Source: Pseudomonadota bacterium
GTDB lineage: Bacteria; Pseudomonadota; Gammaproteobacteria; Burkholderiales; Sulfuricellaceae
Direction of reading: 5' to 3'
Assembly (NCBI GenBank): GCA_021801705.1
Contig: JAJYXP010000017.1
Span: forward strand, 1-53,989
Length of the DNA stretch: 53,989 nt
Shown: positions 7,680 to 16,852 of the stretch, piece after piece
Position numbering within the stretch: the first letter of the stretch is position 1
How the letters are laid out: every line of letters starts with the position of its first letter
Position numbers and translations under genes: made by a program
The notes under the pieces: model-generated
What the model was told of the DNA's origin: nothing
Seen by the model: only the letters and a program-made list of their open reading frames with translations
The model's database searches: none

Positions 7680-9812
7680 TTACGTACCCTCCAGGCACGG
7701 CAAGTACACGCTCACGCTGGCGCCGCAGGGCTGAATATTTTCGATTTTCATTCTGCCGTGATGCTCCTCGATAATTTTCTTGACGATCGCCAATCCCAAC
7801 CCTGTTCCCTTCGGCTTGGTCGTGACATAAGGCTCAAACAACCGCGCCATGAGCATATCGGGAAAGCCGGCGCCGTTGTCCCGGATGGTCAGCCTGACGA
7901 AATTTTGCTCCACAGCCGTTTCCACCACAATCTGCGGGTTTTCCGCTTCAATAAGCGCGTCCTGGGCGTTTTTCAACAGGTTGTGTACAACCTGGCGCAG
8001 CAGAGTAGGGTCTCCCGCTATCTGGGGCAGCACCGGCGCAAGACGGGTGGCAATTTGCGCGCCGGTATGTTCGTACAGCGTCAGGATCTCGCGCACCAGA
8101 AGATTGAGATCCAGCGTTTCCGGGTTCAGGCTGGGAGCGCGTGCGTACTCGCTGAAAGAGTTCACCATGCTCTTCAGCGCCGTCACCTGGTTGACGATAG
8201 TCTGGGTCGCCCGCCTCAGCACCTCGGCATCCGGTTCGGCAAGCTTGTCGGCAAGCTTGTGCTCGAGCCGCTCGGCCGAGAGCTGAATCGGCGTCAGCGG
8301 ATTCTTGATTTCATGCGCCAGCCGGCGTGCCACCTCGCCCCACGCGGCATCACGCTGGGCCTGGAGCAAATGGGTAATGTCGTCGAACACCACGATGAAA
8401 TCCTCGCCCACTGCGGCTGGCAGGCGAGCGCCCCGCACCAGCAGGACCTGATTCCCATTCCTGCCGGCATATTCCATCTGCTTTATCCATTCTTTCGCCC
8501 CATTCTGGCGGAACAGCTCCTCGACTTCCATCGCCAGGGTTTTTAGTGCTTCATCGTTGAGCGCCCACTTGTAGAGCCGCCGCTTGCCCAGAGAAGACAA
8601 ATCCACGCCGAGAATCTCCGCTGCGGCGGGATTCATGGCCGTGAGGCTGAGGTTTTCGTCGAAGGCCAACACCCCGCTGGACAGGTGCGCCAGGATGCTT
8701 TCCAAATAGGCTTTTGCCGTTTCCAACTGGCGCTGGTTGAGCTCGACCACGCCTCGCGCCTCAGCCAGTTGCCGCGTCATGTCGTTGAAGGACTGCATCA
8801 GCGACCCCAGTTCGTCGCGATTGCTCACCGCCGGCATGGCGCTGAAATCACCCGAAGCGACGGCCTGCGTGCCCTTCGCCAGCAGCCCGAGGGGCGCGGA
8901 CAGGCGCGCACTGAGAAGGAATGCCAGCGCAATGGCGGAAAGCAGCGCCAACAGCAGCGCCAGCGTCAATGTCAGGCCGTAGATCCGTTTCAGCCCCAGC
9001 CGTGAAACCGAAAGCTCCTGATAGTCGCGGTACACTGCCTGCACCGTTTCCGCATCCTTGGCCAGCCGCGTCGGAACAGGCTGGAACAGTTGCAGGACGC
9101 GTACGCTTTCGTTCAGGTCAAACACATTGACCGGAACGATAACCCGCAGATACAGACCCTTTTCCGGGACCGCCTCAATCGCGGAGTAGGGTTGCTGCTG
9201 GCGCACCTGGCGCAGCAGGGAAGGGGAAGGGCGGTCGGGCAGCAGACTGAACCGATCGCTCCCCGAGAAGGCGATGACCGCCCCGCGCGAACTGAACAAG
9301 GTCGCTTCTTGCACGCCGGCCTGTTCGCGCAGGCTGTTGAGTAGTGTCAAATGGTCGGCGATCGGCCTGTCCTCCAGCGACAGTGCCATGTACTCCGCCT
9401 TTTTATTAAGCTCTCGCAGCAGGTTGTCGAGCGCGCTGCGCCCCAGACTCAAGCCTCCTTCCAGCGCATTGTCCACACGCACGTCGAACCAGGATTCGAT
9501 GCTCTTGCTTAAAAACTGCACTGAAACTCCATATACCAGCACACCGGGCACCACCGCCATCAGCGCAAACATCAAGAGCAGGCGCAGCGTCAGCTTCGCG
9601 CCGAACACCCGCGCCTTGAGCTTGCGCCGCAGGTTCCATAACTGGTAGCCGATCAATGCCAGCAAGCATGTCGCCAACACGCCGTTCAGACCAAGCAACA
9701 GCGTGTAGTTCTGGGAAAAAGCGGCGGTATTGGCACTGGCCTTGGAGAGTAAATAGAGCGCCACACCGCCGAGGGCAACGCACAGATAGAGGATGTATTT
9801 CATCGTTCTCAT
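7680..9812 (-). CDS. ntrY: NtrY-like membrane sensor histidine kinase
   Basis: Sensor kinase of about 710 residues. Near the N-terminus are two hydrophobic spans, then RRKLKARVFGAKLTLRLLL and a third span, a periplasmic loop, another span and a HAMP linker. A PAS domain (VLAFDENLSLTAMNPAAAEI) and a HisKA domain with the phospho-histidine in RRLAHEIKNPLTPIQ follow, then an HATPase with NLLKNAQDAL (N box), DNGAGFP and GTGLGLAIVKK. It phosphorylates the adjacent NtrX. The start is uncertain: MRTMKY offers ATGs at 9812 and 9803, and a longer reading to 9896 would run into the DUF4390 gene. In related bacteria NtrYX responds to nitrogen or redox/respiratory state; the sequence does not say which here. 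Confidence 0.92.
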   Translation of the reverse strand: MRTMKYILYLCVALGGVALYLLSKASANTAAFSQNYTLLLGLNGVLATCLLALIGYQLWNLRRKLKARVFGAKLTLRLLLMFALMAVVPGVLVYGVSVQFLSKSIESWFDVRVDNALEGGLSLGRSALDNLLRELNKKAEYMALSLEDRPIADHLTLLNSLREQAGVQEATLFSSRGAVIAFSGSDRFSLLPDRPSPSLLRQVRQQQPYSAIEAVPEKGLYLRVIVPVNVFDLNESVRVLQLFQPVPTRLAKDAETVQAVYRDYQELSVSRLGLKRIYGLTLTLALLLALLSAIALAFLLSARLSAPLGLLAKGTQAVASGDFSAMPAVSNRDELGSLMQSFNDMTRQLAEARGVVELNQRQLETAKAYLESILAHLSSGVLAFDENLSLTAMNPAAAEILGVDLSSLGKRRLYKWALNDEALKTLAMEVEELFRQNGAKEWIKQMEYAGRNGNQVLLVRGARLPAAVGEDFIVVFDDITHLLQAQRDAAWGEVARRLAHEIKNPLTPIQLSAERLEHKLADKLAEPDAEVLRRATQTIVNQVTALKSMVNSFSEYARAPSLNPETLDLNLLVREILTLYEHTGAQIATRLAPVLPQIAGDPTLLRQVVHNLLKNAQDALIEAENPQIVVETAVEQNFVRLTIRDNGAGFPDMLMARLFEPYVTTKPKGTGLGLAIVKKIIEEHHGRMKIENIQPCGASVSVYLPCLEGT

Positions 9813-9831
9813 CGGCTGCCGGCGGGGAAAA

Positions 9832-10404
9832 TCAGGGGGCAATGTTCCAGCGATGCCATTCCGAATCCAGGTTCCACTCTTTGGACGCCAGCGCATTTAC
9901 TTGCAGGGGCTTGGGAAGTTGCGTCATATCCAGCTTCATGCGCAATCCGGCTACATATGCGGTATGTTTCTTTACCCGGCCCTTTTCCACCACAGTCCAG
10001 CCATGCAACCGGCCCAACTCGCGCCGGGCTTCGCTTAAAGAGGAGAAGTTCTGGTATTGGCCATTCAAACTGAGTTGATATTGCCGCGTCAGGGCATGAT
10101 AGTTTAAACGGATGTGCTGCTGCACAGCGGCAATGGTTTCGTCCAGCCAGTACCAGCGCGGCTTCTTGAGCTCGAAGTCGACAATGAAATTGAGCGGCAC
10201 CCCTTTGTTCAGCACGTCCTCGATCGCCGGACTGAGGCTGATTTCCAGCTCGGCGTTCAGCACCAAGGTTTCTTCCACCGGCTCCAGCTCGGCGGATCTG
10301 ATCTCGATGCCCTCGGCTTTCGCCGCCACGGGCAGGATCAGGAGCAGCGCCAGAAAGCAGGCCCAGGTAAATTTGAAAAGCCTAGGCTTTATACAGTAGC
10401 GCAT
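9832..10404 (-). CDS. DUF4390 domain-containing exported protein
   Basis: A 190-residue protein with an N-terminal signal or anchor (hydrophobic FTWACFLALLLILPVAAKAEG) and a mostly beta, charged remainder that matches the DUF4390 family typically found between rsmB and ntrY in betaproteobacteria. The ATG overlaps the end of rsmB by 23 bases, and ntrY follows after about 20 bases, so it is co-transcribed with the kinase. An extracytoplasmic role connected with NtrY is a contextual guess. No catalytic motif is visible. Confidence 0.85.
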   Translation of the reverse strand: MRYCIKPRLFKFTWACFLALLLILPVAAKAEGIEIRSAELEPVEETLVLNAELEISLSPAIEDVLNKGVPLNFIVDFELKKPRWYWLDETIAAVQQHIRLNYHALTRQYQLSLNGQYQNFSSLSEARRELGRLHGWTVVEKGRVKKHTAYVAGLRMKLDMTQLPKPLQVNALASKEWNLDSEWHRWNIAP

Positions 10405-11653
10405 AGTAAAACCCGTCGTGCTGGTGGTTGGGTATCAACTGTCCCTTTCCGGCTTCCGCCAGGGAAAGGGGCAAGACTTGGGCATCCTCATGCCGGGACA
10501 GAAAGCGGGCGATCTGCTCCTGGTTTTCCTCGGCGAACACCGAACAAGTGGCATACAGCAATTTACCACCACTAACCAGCACGCGCCACAATGCATCCAG
10601 GATTTGAGCCTGCTGCCGGGCAAATGCAGCGATGTCCGCCTCGCGCCGCAACCACTTGATGTCCGGATGACGCCTTACCACGCCCGACGCGCTGCATGGC
10701 ACATCGGCCAGGATGCGCTGGAATGGCTTGCCGTCCCACCAGTCTTCAGGCTTGGCGGCATCCCCCGCCACACAAAGCGCTTTAAGCTTGATCCGGCGCA
10801 GATTCTGTTCGATTTTTTTCAGCCGCTCGGGATCATGATCCAGGGCGGTCAATTCGATCCCGGCCAATTCCAGCAGGTGGGCGGCTTTTCCGCCGGGCGC
10901 GGCGCAGGCGTCCAGCACCCGCATGCCGTCTGCCACATCGAGCAACCGGGCCGCCCATTGCGCGCCGGCGTCCTGCACCGAGACCATGCCCGCGCCAAAG
11001 CCCGGCAGCCGGTCCACGGCCAACGGCTGATCCAGCAAAATGGCGTTTTCCCCCGTCTGACGGCCTGCGATGCCATGCCGGCGCAACAGCGCGAGATAAT
11101 CTTCGGTTGTGCTTTCCCGGCAATTCACGCGCAGCGTCATCGGCGGATGCTGGTTGTTGGTTTCCAGCATGCCCTGCCAGTTTTCCGGATACTGCCGCCG
11201 CAGCTTGTCTATCCACCATTGCGGGTGGGAGTAGCGGCCTTCCTCGCCCGACGCGGCCTGTTCGAGCAAGGCGGGCCGCTGACGCAGGAAGTTGCGCAAA
11301 ACGGCGTTGACCAGCCCCTTGGCCCAGGCCTTTTTGATCGCCTGCACCGTTTTTACCGCGTGATCCACCACCGCGTGATCGGCCGCCTTGCTGTATTGCA
11401 ACTGATAGAGCGCTACCAGCAGGAGCGCGCGCACGGCTTCGTCCTGCAGCGGCTTTTGCAACAGAAGATCGAGAATGGCGCTCAGCGTGCCGTAAAACCG
11501 CAGCGTGCCGTAGCTCATATCCTGGGCGGCGGCGCGCTGCTGCGGCGTCAGCGGCGGGCGGCGAGAAAACAGGCCCAGCAGGACCTGGTTGAGATTGCGT
11601 CCGGCCAGAACCTGGGCGACAGCGGTGCTGGCAAGACGCTGCGCTTCGATCAA
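10382..11653 (-). CDS. rsmB: 16S rRNA (cytosine(967)-C(5))-methyltransferase
   Basis: SAM-dependent RNA m5C methyltransferase (423 aa). The N-terminal third is a NusB-like RNA-binding domain. The catalytic part has LDACAAPGGKAAHLLEL (SAM loop), ADVPCSASGVVRRHPDIKW with one catalytic cysteine, and YATCSVF with the other. These two cysteines are the signature of Sun/RsmB enzymes acting on C967 of 16S rRNA. No in-frame ATG is available and the likely start is TTG at 11653, five bases after the htpX stop, without a clear ribosome site; translation is probably coupled to htpX. Confidence 0.94.
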   Translation of the reverse strand: MIEAQRLASTAVAQVLAGRNLNQVLLGLFSRRPPLTPQQRAAAQDMSYGTLRFYGTLSAILDLLLQKPLQDEAVRALLLVALYQLQYSKAADHAVVDHAVKTVQAIKKAWAKGLVNAVLRNFLRQRPALLEQAASGEEGRYSHPQWWIDKLRRQYPENWQGMLETNNQHPPMTLRVNCRESTTEDYLALLRRHGIAGRQTGENAILLDQPLAVDRLPGFGAGMVSVQDAGAQWAARLLDVADGMRVLDACAAPGGKAAHLLELAGIELTALDHDPERLKKIEQNLRRIKLKALCVAGDAAKPEDWWDGKPFQRILADVPCSASGVVRRHPDIKWLRREADIAAFARQQAQILDALWRVLVSGGKLLYATCSVFAEENQEQIARFLSRHEDAQVLPLSLAEAGKGQLIPNHQHDGFYYALLYKA

Positions 11654-11657
11654 GATA

Positions 11658-12500
11658 TCATCTTGCCTGGGCCATCGCCATCAGGCGGGCAATCCGCTCC
11701 TCGGTGGCCGGGTGGGTGCGGAACAGTCCGCTCAGGCCGCTGCCGGAGAGCGGGTTGATGATCATCATCTGTGCTGTTTCAGGGTGCGCTTCTGCCGTTG
11801 AGAGCGGCAACCCCTGTGCAAAACGCTCGATCTTGGCCAGGGCATCGGCCAAGGCGCGCGGGTCGCCGCCGATTTCCGCGCCGCCCCGGTCCGCCTCGAA
11901 TTCGCGCGAACGGGAGATGGCCATCTGGATCAACATCGCCGCCAAGGGCGCAACGATCATGACGACCAAACCGACGATCGGATTGCGGTTCTCGCGGTCA
12001 CCGCCGAAAAACACACCAAACTGCGCCAAGGCGGAGATGGCGCCGGCAACCGTCGCCGAAATTGTCGATATCAGGATATCGCGGTGCTGGACATGCGCGA
12101 GCTCGTGCGCCATGACGCCGCGCAGTTCGCGTTCGGACAGCATTTGCAGAATGCCGGTCGTTGCCGCGACGGCGGCATGCTCCGGGTTGCGTCCGGTGGC
12201 GAAGGCGTTGGGTTGCGCTTCGTCGATGATGTAGACGCGCGGCATGGGAAGGCCGGCGCGCTGCGCCAGGTCGCGGATCATGCGATAGAAGTGCGGCGCG
12301 CTGCTTTCGTCCACCTCCTGGGCATTGTACATACGCAGCACCATGTCAGCGGAATTCCAGTATGCCCATACGTTCATCGCCGCGGCGAATGCCAGGGCCA
12401 GCAACATCCCGGTCAAACCGCCCAGCATCAGGCCTATCGCGCCGAACAGGGCGACGATCGCCGCCATCAAAATCGTGGTTTTCAGCCAGTTCCCCAACAT
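11658..12500 (-). CDS. htpX: HtpX-family membrane zinc metalloprotease
   Basis: M48 membrane protease (280 aa) for quality control of inner-membrane proteins. Two N-terminal membrane spans (residues 9-47), then AHELAHVQH with zinc ligands H132 and H136 and catalytic E133, two more spans, and [12 protein letters not shown] supplying the third ligand. Length and order are standard. It lies between fmt and rsmB on the same strand with short gaps, as in related betaproteobacteria. Confidence 0.95.
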   Translation of the reverse strand: MLGNWLKTTILMAAIVALFGAIGLMLGGLTGMLLALAFAAAMNVWAYWNSADMVLRMYNAQEVDESSAPHFYRMIRDLAQRAGLPMPRVYIIDEAQPNAFATGRNPEHAAVAATTGILQMLSERELRGVMAHELAHVQHRDILISTISATVAGAISALAQFGVFFGGDRENRNPIVGLVVMIVAPLAAMLIQMAISRSREFEADRGGAEIGGDPRALADALAKIERFAQGLPLSTAEAHPETAQMMIINPLSGSGLSGLFRTHPATEERIARLMAMAQAR

Positions 12501-12559
12501 TTCAGCCTCTCGTGTTCATGCAAAACTGCAAGCCTAGAATGGGTATGCTCCAGAAAAAT

Positions 12560-13489
12560 TCAAGCGTCAAACCGATCCCCCGGCTTTACCGGATTTCCCG
12601 CCAGGAAGCTTGCGGCTGGCAGCCGTTTTCCGCCCGCCTTCTGAACTTCGGTCAGCCGCAACGCGCCTTCGCCGCAAGCCACCAGGATGCCGTCCTTGTC
12701 TGCCTGGAGGATTTCGCCTGGCCGTCCATCGTTTCGGTTCACTGTTCTTGCCTGCCAGACACGCCAGATTTCGCCTCCGAAGCGGGCCTGCGCCACCGGA
12801 AAGGGATTGAAGGCGCGCACCGCGCGGGCCAACTCGGCGGCGCTTTTGTGCCAGTCGATCAGGCCTTCCGCCTTGGACAGCTTTGCCGCGTAAGTGGCGT
12901 CCCGCTCGTCTTGCGGCTCCGCAGTCAAGAGGCCCCGGTCGAGTTGCTGCAGGGCCGAAACGATGGCCGAAGCGCCCTGGGCCGCCAATTTGTCATGCAG
13001 GGTTTGCGCCGTATCGTTGTCCGCTATCGGCAGCGGCAAACGCATCAGCATGGCGCCGGTGTCCAGTCCCGGATCCATCTGCATGATGGTAATCCCGGTT
13101 TCAGGATCGCCCGCCAGCAGCGCGCGCTGGATCGGCGCCGCACCGCGCCAGCGCGGCAGGAGTGAGGCGTGGATATTCAGGCAGCCGAAACGGGGAATGG
13201 CAAGCACCGCCGGGGGCAGCAGCAGTCCGTAGGCGGCAACGACCATCGCCTCGGCATTGACGGCCGCAAGCTGCGCCTGCACCTCGGCGTCTTTCAAAGT
13301 CGATGGCTGCAGCACGGTCAGTCCATGCCGCCGCGCCAACTGCTTGACCGGACTGGCCGCCAGCTTCATGCCTCTCCCGGCGGGGCGGTCCGGCTGGGTC
13401 AGCACCAAAGCGACCTCATGTCCGGCCTTGATTAACGTCGCCAGGGCAGCAGCAGCAAACTCCGGCGTGCCGGCGAAAATTATCCGCAT
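12560..13489 (-). CDS. fmt: Methionyl-tRNA formyltransferase
   Basis: Transfers a formyl group from 10-formyl-THF to initiator Met-tRNA. The N-terminal Rossmann domain opens with [13 protein letters not shown]. The catalytic region has [19 protein letters not shown] and [10 protein letters not shown], and the C-terminal OB-like domain begins near [11 protein letters not shown]. Length (309 aa) is normal. The ATG overlaps the def stop by one base (TGATG); a GTG three bases earlier is possible but adds only one residue. With def it forms the classic pair that adds and removes the N-terminal formyl group. Confidence 0.97.
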   Translation of the reverse strand: MRIIFAGTPEFAAAALATLIKAGHEVALVLTQPDRPAGRGMKLAASPVKQLARRHGLTVLQPSTLKDAEVQAQLAAVNAEAMVVAAYGLLLPPAVLAIPRFGCLNIHASLLPRWRGAAPIQRALLAGDPETGITIMQMDPGLDTGAMLMRLPLPIADNDTAQTLHDKLAAQGASAIVSALQQLDRGLLTAEPQDERDATYAAKLSKAEGLIDWHKSAAELARAVRAFNPFPVAQARFGGEIWRVWQARTVNRNDGRPGEILQADKDGILVACGEGALRLTEVQKAGGKRLPAASFLAGNPVKPGDRFDA

Positions 13490-13992
13490 CACATGGTTTC
13501 CTGCAACCGCTTTTTCTGCTTCTGCCGGATGCGCGCCTGCTTCAGCCGAGACAGGTATTCCACGAAAACCTTGCCTTTCAGATGGTCGATTTCATGCTGG
13601 ATGCAGATCGCCAGCAAGCCTTCGGCTTCCAGCGTGAAAGGTTTGCCCTCCTTGTCCAGCGCCCTCACTGTAACTTTCTCTGCACGGGTGACTTTTTCGT
13701 AAATGCCCGGCACGGAAAGACAGCCTTCCTCGTGCTCTTCTTTCCCCTCGCTGGTCACGATTTCCGGGTTGATGAAAACCTGCAGGCTGTCGCGTTCCTC
13801 GGAAATATCAATCACGACCAGTTGCTTGTGTACGTTCACCTGGGTTGCAGCGAGCCCAATTCCAGGTGCGGCATACATGGTTTCTGCCATATCGGCCACC
13901 AACTGCCGGATTTCCGCATTCACCCCGGCTACGGGGGTAGCCACGGTATGCAGCCGCTCGTCAGGGTAATGCAGGATGTTTAAAATGGCCAT
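13489..13992 (-). CDS. def: Peptide deformylase
   Basis: Iron-type peptide deformylase (167 aa) that removes the formyl group from nascent proteins. All three family motifs are present: GIGLAATQ (44-51), EGCLS with metal ligand C91, and QHEIDHLKG with metal ligands H133 and H137 and catalytic E134. It overlaps fmt by one base and is divergent from the LysM gene; the 117 bp between them must hold both promoters. Confidence 0.97.
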   Translation of the reverse strand: MAILNILHYPDERLHTVATPVAGVNAEIRQLVADMAETMYAAPGIGLAATQVNVHKQLVVIDISEERDSLQVFINPEIVTSEGKEEHEEGCLSVPGIYEKVTRAEKVTVRALDKEGKPFTLEAEGLLAICIQHEIDHLKGKVFVEYLSRLKQARIRQKQKKRLQETM

Positions 13993-14109
13993 AAAAGCTT
14001 GCTTGTTTAATTAATTACATGCAAAATTCAATCCAACCCCTGAATTAGTCAAGGATTGTATGCGTTTCGTTGATGCCGCTCAGGGACAATTCACCCGTCG
14101 AGGCCTTCC

Positions 14110-15147
14110 ATGAAAAAGCCTATTTTAGCTCTGATTTTGCTTTTCGGCTTAAGTTCGCTGTCCGCCGCTGCCAATATTGAGATGCAGGACCATCATCCCG
14201 ATCATTATGTGGTGGTCAAGGGCGACACCCTCTGGGGAATTGCCGGTAAATTCCTCAAGGATCCCTGGCGCTGGCCCGAAATCTGGAAAATGAACAAACA
14301 GCAAATCAAGAACCCGCACTGGATTTATCCGGGCGACCTGATCGTGCTCGACATGGCCGGCGGCACACCCGTGTTACGGCTGGTCAAGGGGGGCGCCGAT
14401 ACCGTGAAGCTGAGCCCACGCGTCCGGGCAGAGCCGATTGAAGCAAGGGCGATTCCGAGCATCCCGCCGGCGGAAATCGGTCCATTCCTCAGCAGGCCGC
14501 TGGTCATAGCAAAGGACGAACTCGATAAATCCCCTTACATTATCGGGACAGATGATGGCCGGGTTATTCTCGGTTCCGGCAATCCCGCCTATGTGCAGGC
14601 TATCAGGGAGGGCGGCGGACGGCGCTGGCACATCTACCGGCCCGGCAAGGCTCTGAAAGAGCCAGATTCCGATGAAACCCTGGGATACGAAGCGGTTTAT
14701 CTGGGCGACGCGAAAGTCACCCGTTACGGAGAGCCGGCCACCGTCGAAATCACCAAAGCCGTCCGCGAAATCAATATCGGCGACCGGCTCGTGGAGGCGA
14801 AGGAAGAAGTGGTCAACGCTTATGCCCCTCACGCACCGGAAAAAGACATCAGTGGCAGAGTCATCTCCGCCTACGGCGGTGTCGCCGAAGTCGGAAAAGG
14901 CTCGACAATTACCCTCAACAAGGGTACACGAGACGGCCTCGAAATCGGCCACGTGCTGGCTCTATACCGTCACGGGCGTAGCATTGCGCCATCCGATCAC
15001 GACACTAGCTCGCCTGACACCGTCAAGCTGCCGGACGAACGTTACGGCCTGGTCTTTGTCTTTCGCGTCTTCGACAAGCTATCCTACGCGCTCGTAATGC
15101 AAAGCACCCGGCCGGTGCAGTTGCTGGATGACGTGCGTACCCCCTGA
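14110..15147 (+). CDS. LysM peptidoglycan-binding exported protein
   Basis: Exported protein (345 aa) with an N-terminal signal peptide (residues 1-21, cleavage likely near SSLSAAA) and one LysM domain at about residues 32-80 (HYVVVKGDTLWGIAGKFL through IYPGDLIVL). The remaining 250 residues contain beta-rich segments conserved in the LysM protein found next to dprA in betaproteobacteria. It probably binds peptidoglycan in the periplasm; no enzymatic motif is seen. The next gene, dprA, begins within about 30 bp of its stop. Confidence 0.9.
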   Translation: MKKPILALILLFGLSSLSAAANIEMQDHHPDHYVVVKGDTLWGIAGKFLKDPWRWPEIWKMNKQQIKNPHWIYPGDLIVLDMAGGTPVLRLVKGGADTVKLSPRVRAEPIEARAIPSIPPAEIGPFLSRPLVIAKDELDKSPYIIGTDDGRVILGSGNPAYVQAIREGGGRRWHIYRPGKALKEPDSDETLGYEAVYLGDAKVTRYGEPATVEITKAVREINIGDRLVEAKEEVVNAYAPHAPEKDISGRVISAYGGVAEVGKGSTITLNKGTRDGLEIGHVLALYRHGRSIAPSDHDTSSPDTVKLPDERYGLVFVFRVFDKLSYALVMQSTRPVQLLDDVRTP

Positions 15148-15178
15148 AAAACGCATTCTCCCGGTTTCTGCGCCTGCG

Positions 15179-16279
15179 ATGAATACCTCCGGCGACGATA
15201 TTGCTTACTGGGTGGGTTTAAGTCTGGTTCCCGGACTAGGGGGGGAATCGTACCGCAAGCTTCTGCGTGCCTTTGGGGCGCCGGAAAACATTTATAGCGC
15301 CCCTCACGCCGCCCTGAAAGACGTCGTTGGCTCTGCCGTGGCGGATGGCATCCGCAGCGGCGTAGACATGGCCGATCTCGGCCCTCTCTTCGGCTGGCTC
15401 GAAAACGAACAAAATCATATCGTCACGCTCGCCGATGCCGATTATCCGCAAGCCTTGCTGCAAATCGCCGATCCGCCCCCCCTGCTGTACGTCAAGGGGC
15501 GGCTTGATCTTCTGAACCAGCCTGCGCTAGCGGTTGTTGGCAGCCGCAACGCCACGCCTCAAGGTCAAATGAATGCCGAATCGTTTTCGCTAAGTTTGAG
15601 CCAAAGTGGGCTGAGCATTGTCAGCGGGCTGGCCTTGGGCATTGATGCCGCCGCCCATCGTGGCGGGCTGGGTGGCGCCGCCAGCAGTATCGCCGTGGTC
15701 GGAACCGGGCTTGATATCGTTTACCCATCGCGCAACCACGCCCTGGCCCACGAGCTGGCACACTGCGGCGCGCTGGTTTCCGAGTTTCCTTTGGGGACAC
15801 CTGCCCGGGCTAACCACTTTCCTCGCCGCAACCGCATTATCTGCGGCCTTTCCCTTGGTTGTCTGGTGGTTGAAGCCGCACGCCAAAGCGGATCACTGAT
15901 CACCGCTCGACTGGCAGCCGAGCAGGGAAGGGAGGTTTTCGCCATTCCCGGGTCGATACATTCCCCTCTTTCCAAGGGCTGTCACACCCTGATCAAGCAG
16001 GGCGCCAAACTGGTCGAATGCGCGCACGATATTCTCGATGAACTGGAGTGGCAGGCCACCCCGATTCCTGCTCCAAGGAGTCGTGCCCAAGGCGCCGAAT
16101 TGACGGAGGGCGCGCTGCTCGACTCGTTTGGATTTGACCCCGTGAGCATCGATGCGCTGGTCAAACTCAGCGGCTTGACGAGTGATGCAGTTTGCGCCAT
16201 GCTGTTGCAACTGGAACTGGCCGGGCGTGTAGCCAGCCTGCCCGGCGGGCTATATCAGCGGATCTCCCGGCCCGGCTAA
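15179..16279 (+). CDS. dprA: DNA-processing protein A (RecA loader in natural transformation)
   Basis: DprA binds incoming single-stranded DNA and loads RecA during transformation. The Rossmann-like domain is clear: VVGSRNATPQGQMNAE, GLSIVSGLALGIDAAAHRGGL, GTGLDIVYPSRNH, FPRRNRIICGLSLG, and GREVFAIPGSIHSPLSKGC. A winged-helix DML1-like C-terminus (about the last 70 residues) ends the protein. A longer start at 15128 would overlap the LysM gene; I prefer the ATG at 15179, where family similarity begins. No other competence gene lies in the window. Confidence 0.95.
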   Translation: MNTSGDDIAYWVGLSLVPGLGGESYRKLLRAFGAPENIYSAPHAALKDVVGSAVADGIRSGVDMADLGPLFGWLENEQNHIVTLADADYPQALLQIADPPPLLYVKGRLDLLNQPALAVVGSRNATPQGQMNAESFSLSLSQSGLSIVSGLALGIDAAAHRGGLGGAASSIAVVGTGLDIVYPSRNHALAHELAHCGALVSEFPLGTPARANHFPRRNRIICGLSLGCLVVEAARQSGSLITARLAAEQGREVFAIPGSIHSPLSKGCHTLIKQGAKLVECAHDILDELEWQATPIPAPRSRAQGAELTEGALLDSFGFDPVSIDALVKLSGLTSDAVCAMLLQLELAGRVASLPGGLYQRISRPG

Positions 16280-16312
16280 CTCCCGCGCGGATTTAATACT
16301 GAAGCAATAAGC

Positions 16313-16771
16313 ATGTTTGATATTCTGGTCTACCTGTTTGAAAACTATTATGAGGCGGACGTTTACCCCGACGAGGGAACGTTGACGCGCGAACTCAGCG
16401 CAGCAGGATTCGGCCGCGATGAAATCAGCCAGGCCATGGCCTGGATCAATGGCCTGGAAAAACTCGCCCAACAGAGCTATCTTCCCGGCTTGGCGGATTC
16501 CCGCGCGCATCGTCACTATTCCGATGCCGAGGAAAAAAAGATCGGCACCGAAGGTCGCGGCTTCATGCAATTCCTGGAAACATCGGCCATCCTTAACCCG
16601 GTGCAGCGGGAATGGGTAATCGATAGAATCATGGCGCTCAACGAACACGAGGTGTCGTTAGAACAGGTTAAATGGACCGTTCTGATCGTACTCTGGAGTC
16701 AAGACCAGGCCGGGGATTACATGTTCATTGAAGACCTGCTGTTCGGGGATATCCAGCCCACGATGCACTAG
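16313..16771 (+). CDS. smg: Smg family protein (DUF494)
   Basis: Small acidic protein (152 aa), all helical in appearance, beginning MFDILVYLFENYYEADVYPD, which is the unmistakable start of the DUF494/Smg family. Its molecular role is not established. The position between dprA and topA is the conserved one in beta- and gammaproteobacteria. It is 33 bp after dprA and 81 bp before topA on the same strand. Confidence 0.93.
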   Translation: MFDILVYLFENYYEADVYPDEGTLTRELSAAGFGRDEISQAMAWINGLEKLAQQSYLPGLADSRAHRHYSDAEEKKIGTEGRGFMQFLETSAILNPVQREWVIDRIMALNEHEVSLEQVKWTVLIVLWSQDQAGDYMFIEDLLFGDIQPTMH

Positions 16772-16852
16772 AAGGTAACAAGAAACCTTGTCATTCCATA
16801 CGGTTCTTCATTATCATCCGCGCTCCAACCCTTTTAATCTTTGCGAGAGCGC

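Noticed and set aside
7227-8546. Long plus-strand frame (439 codons) opposite ntrY/ntrX
   Set aside because: Rich in Gln/His/Arg, typical of antisense frames of GC-rich genes; the minus strand carries intact kinase motifs.
10418-11758. Long plus-strand frame (446 codons) opposite rsmB
   Set aside because: Antisense shadow of rsmB; no family features.
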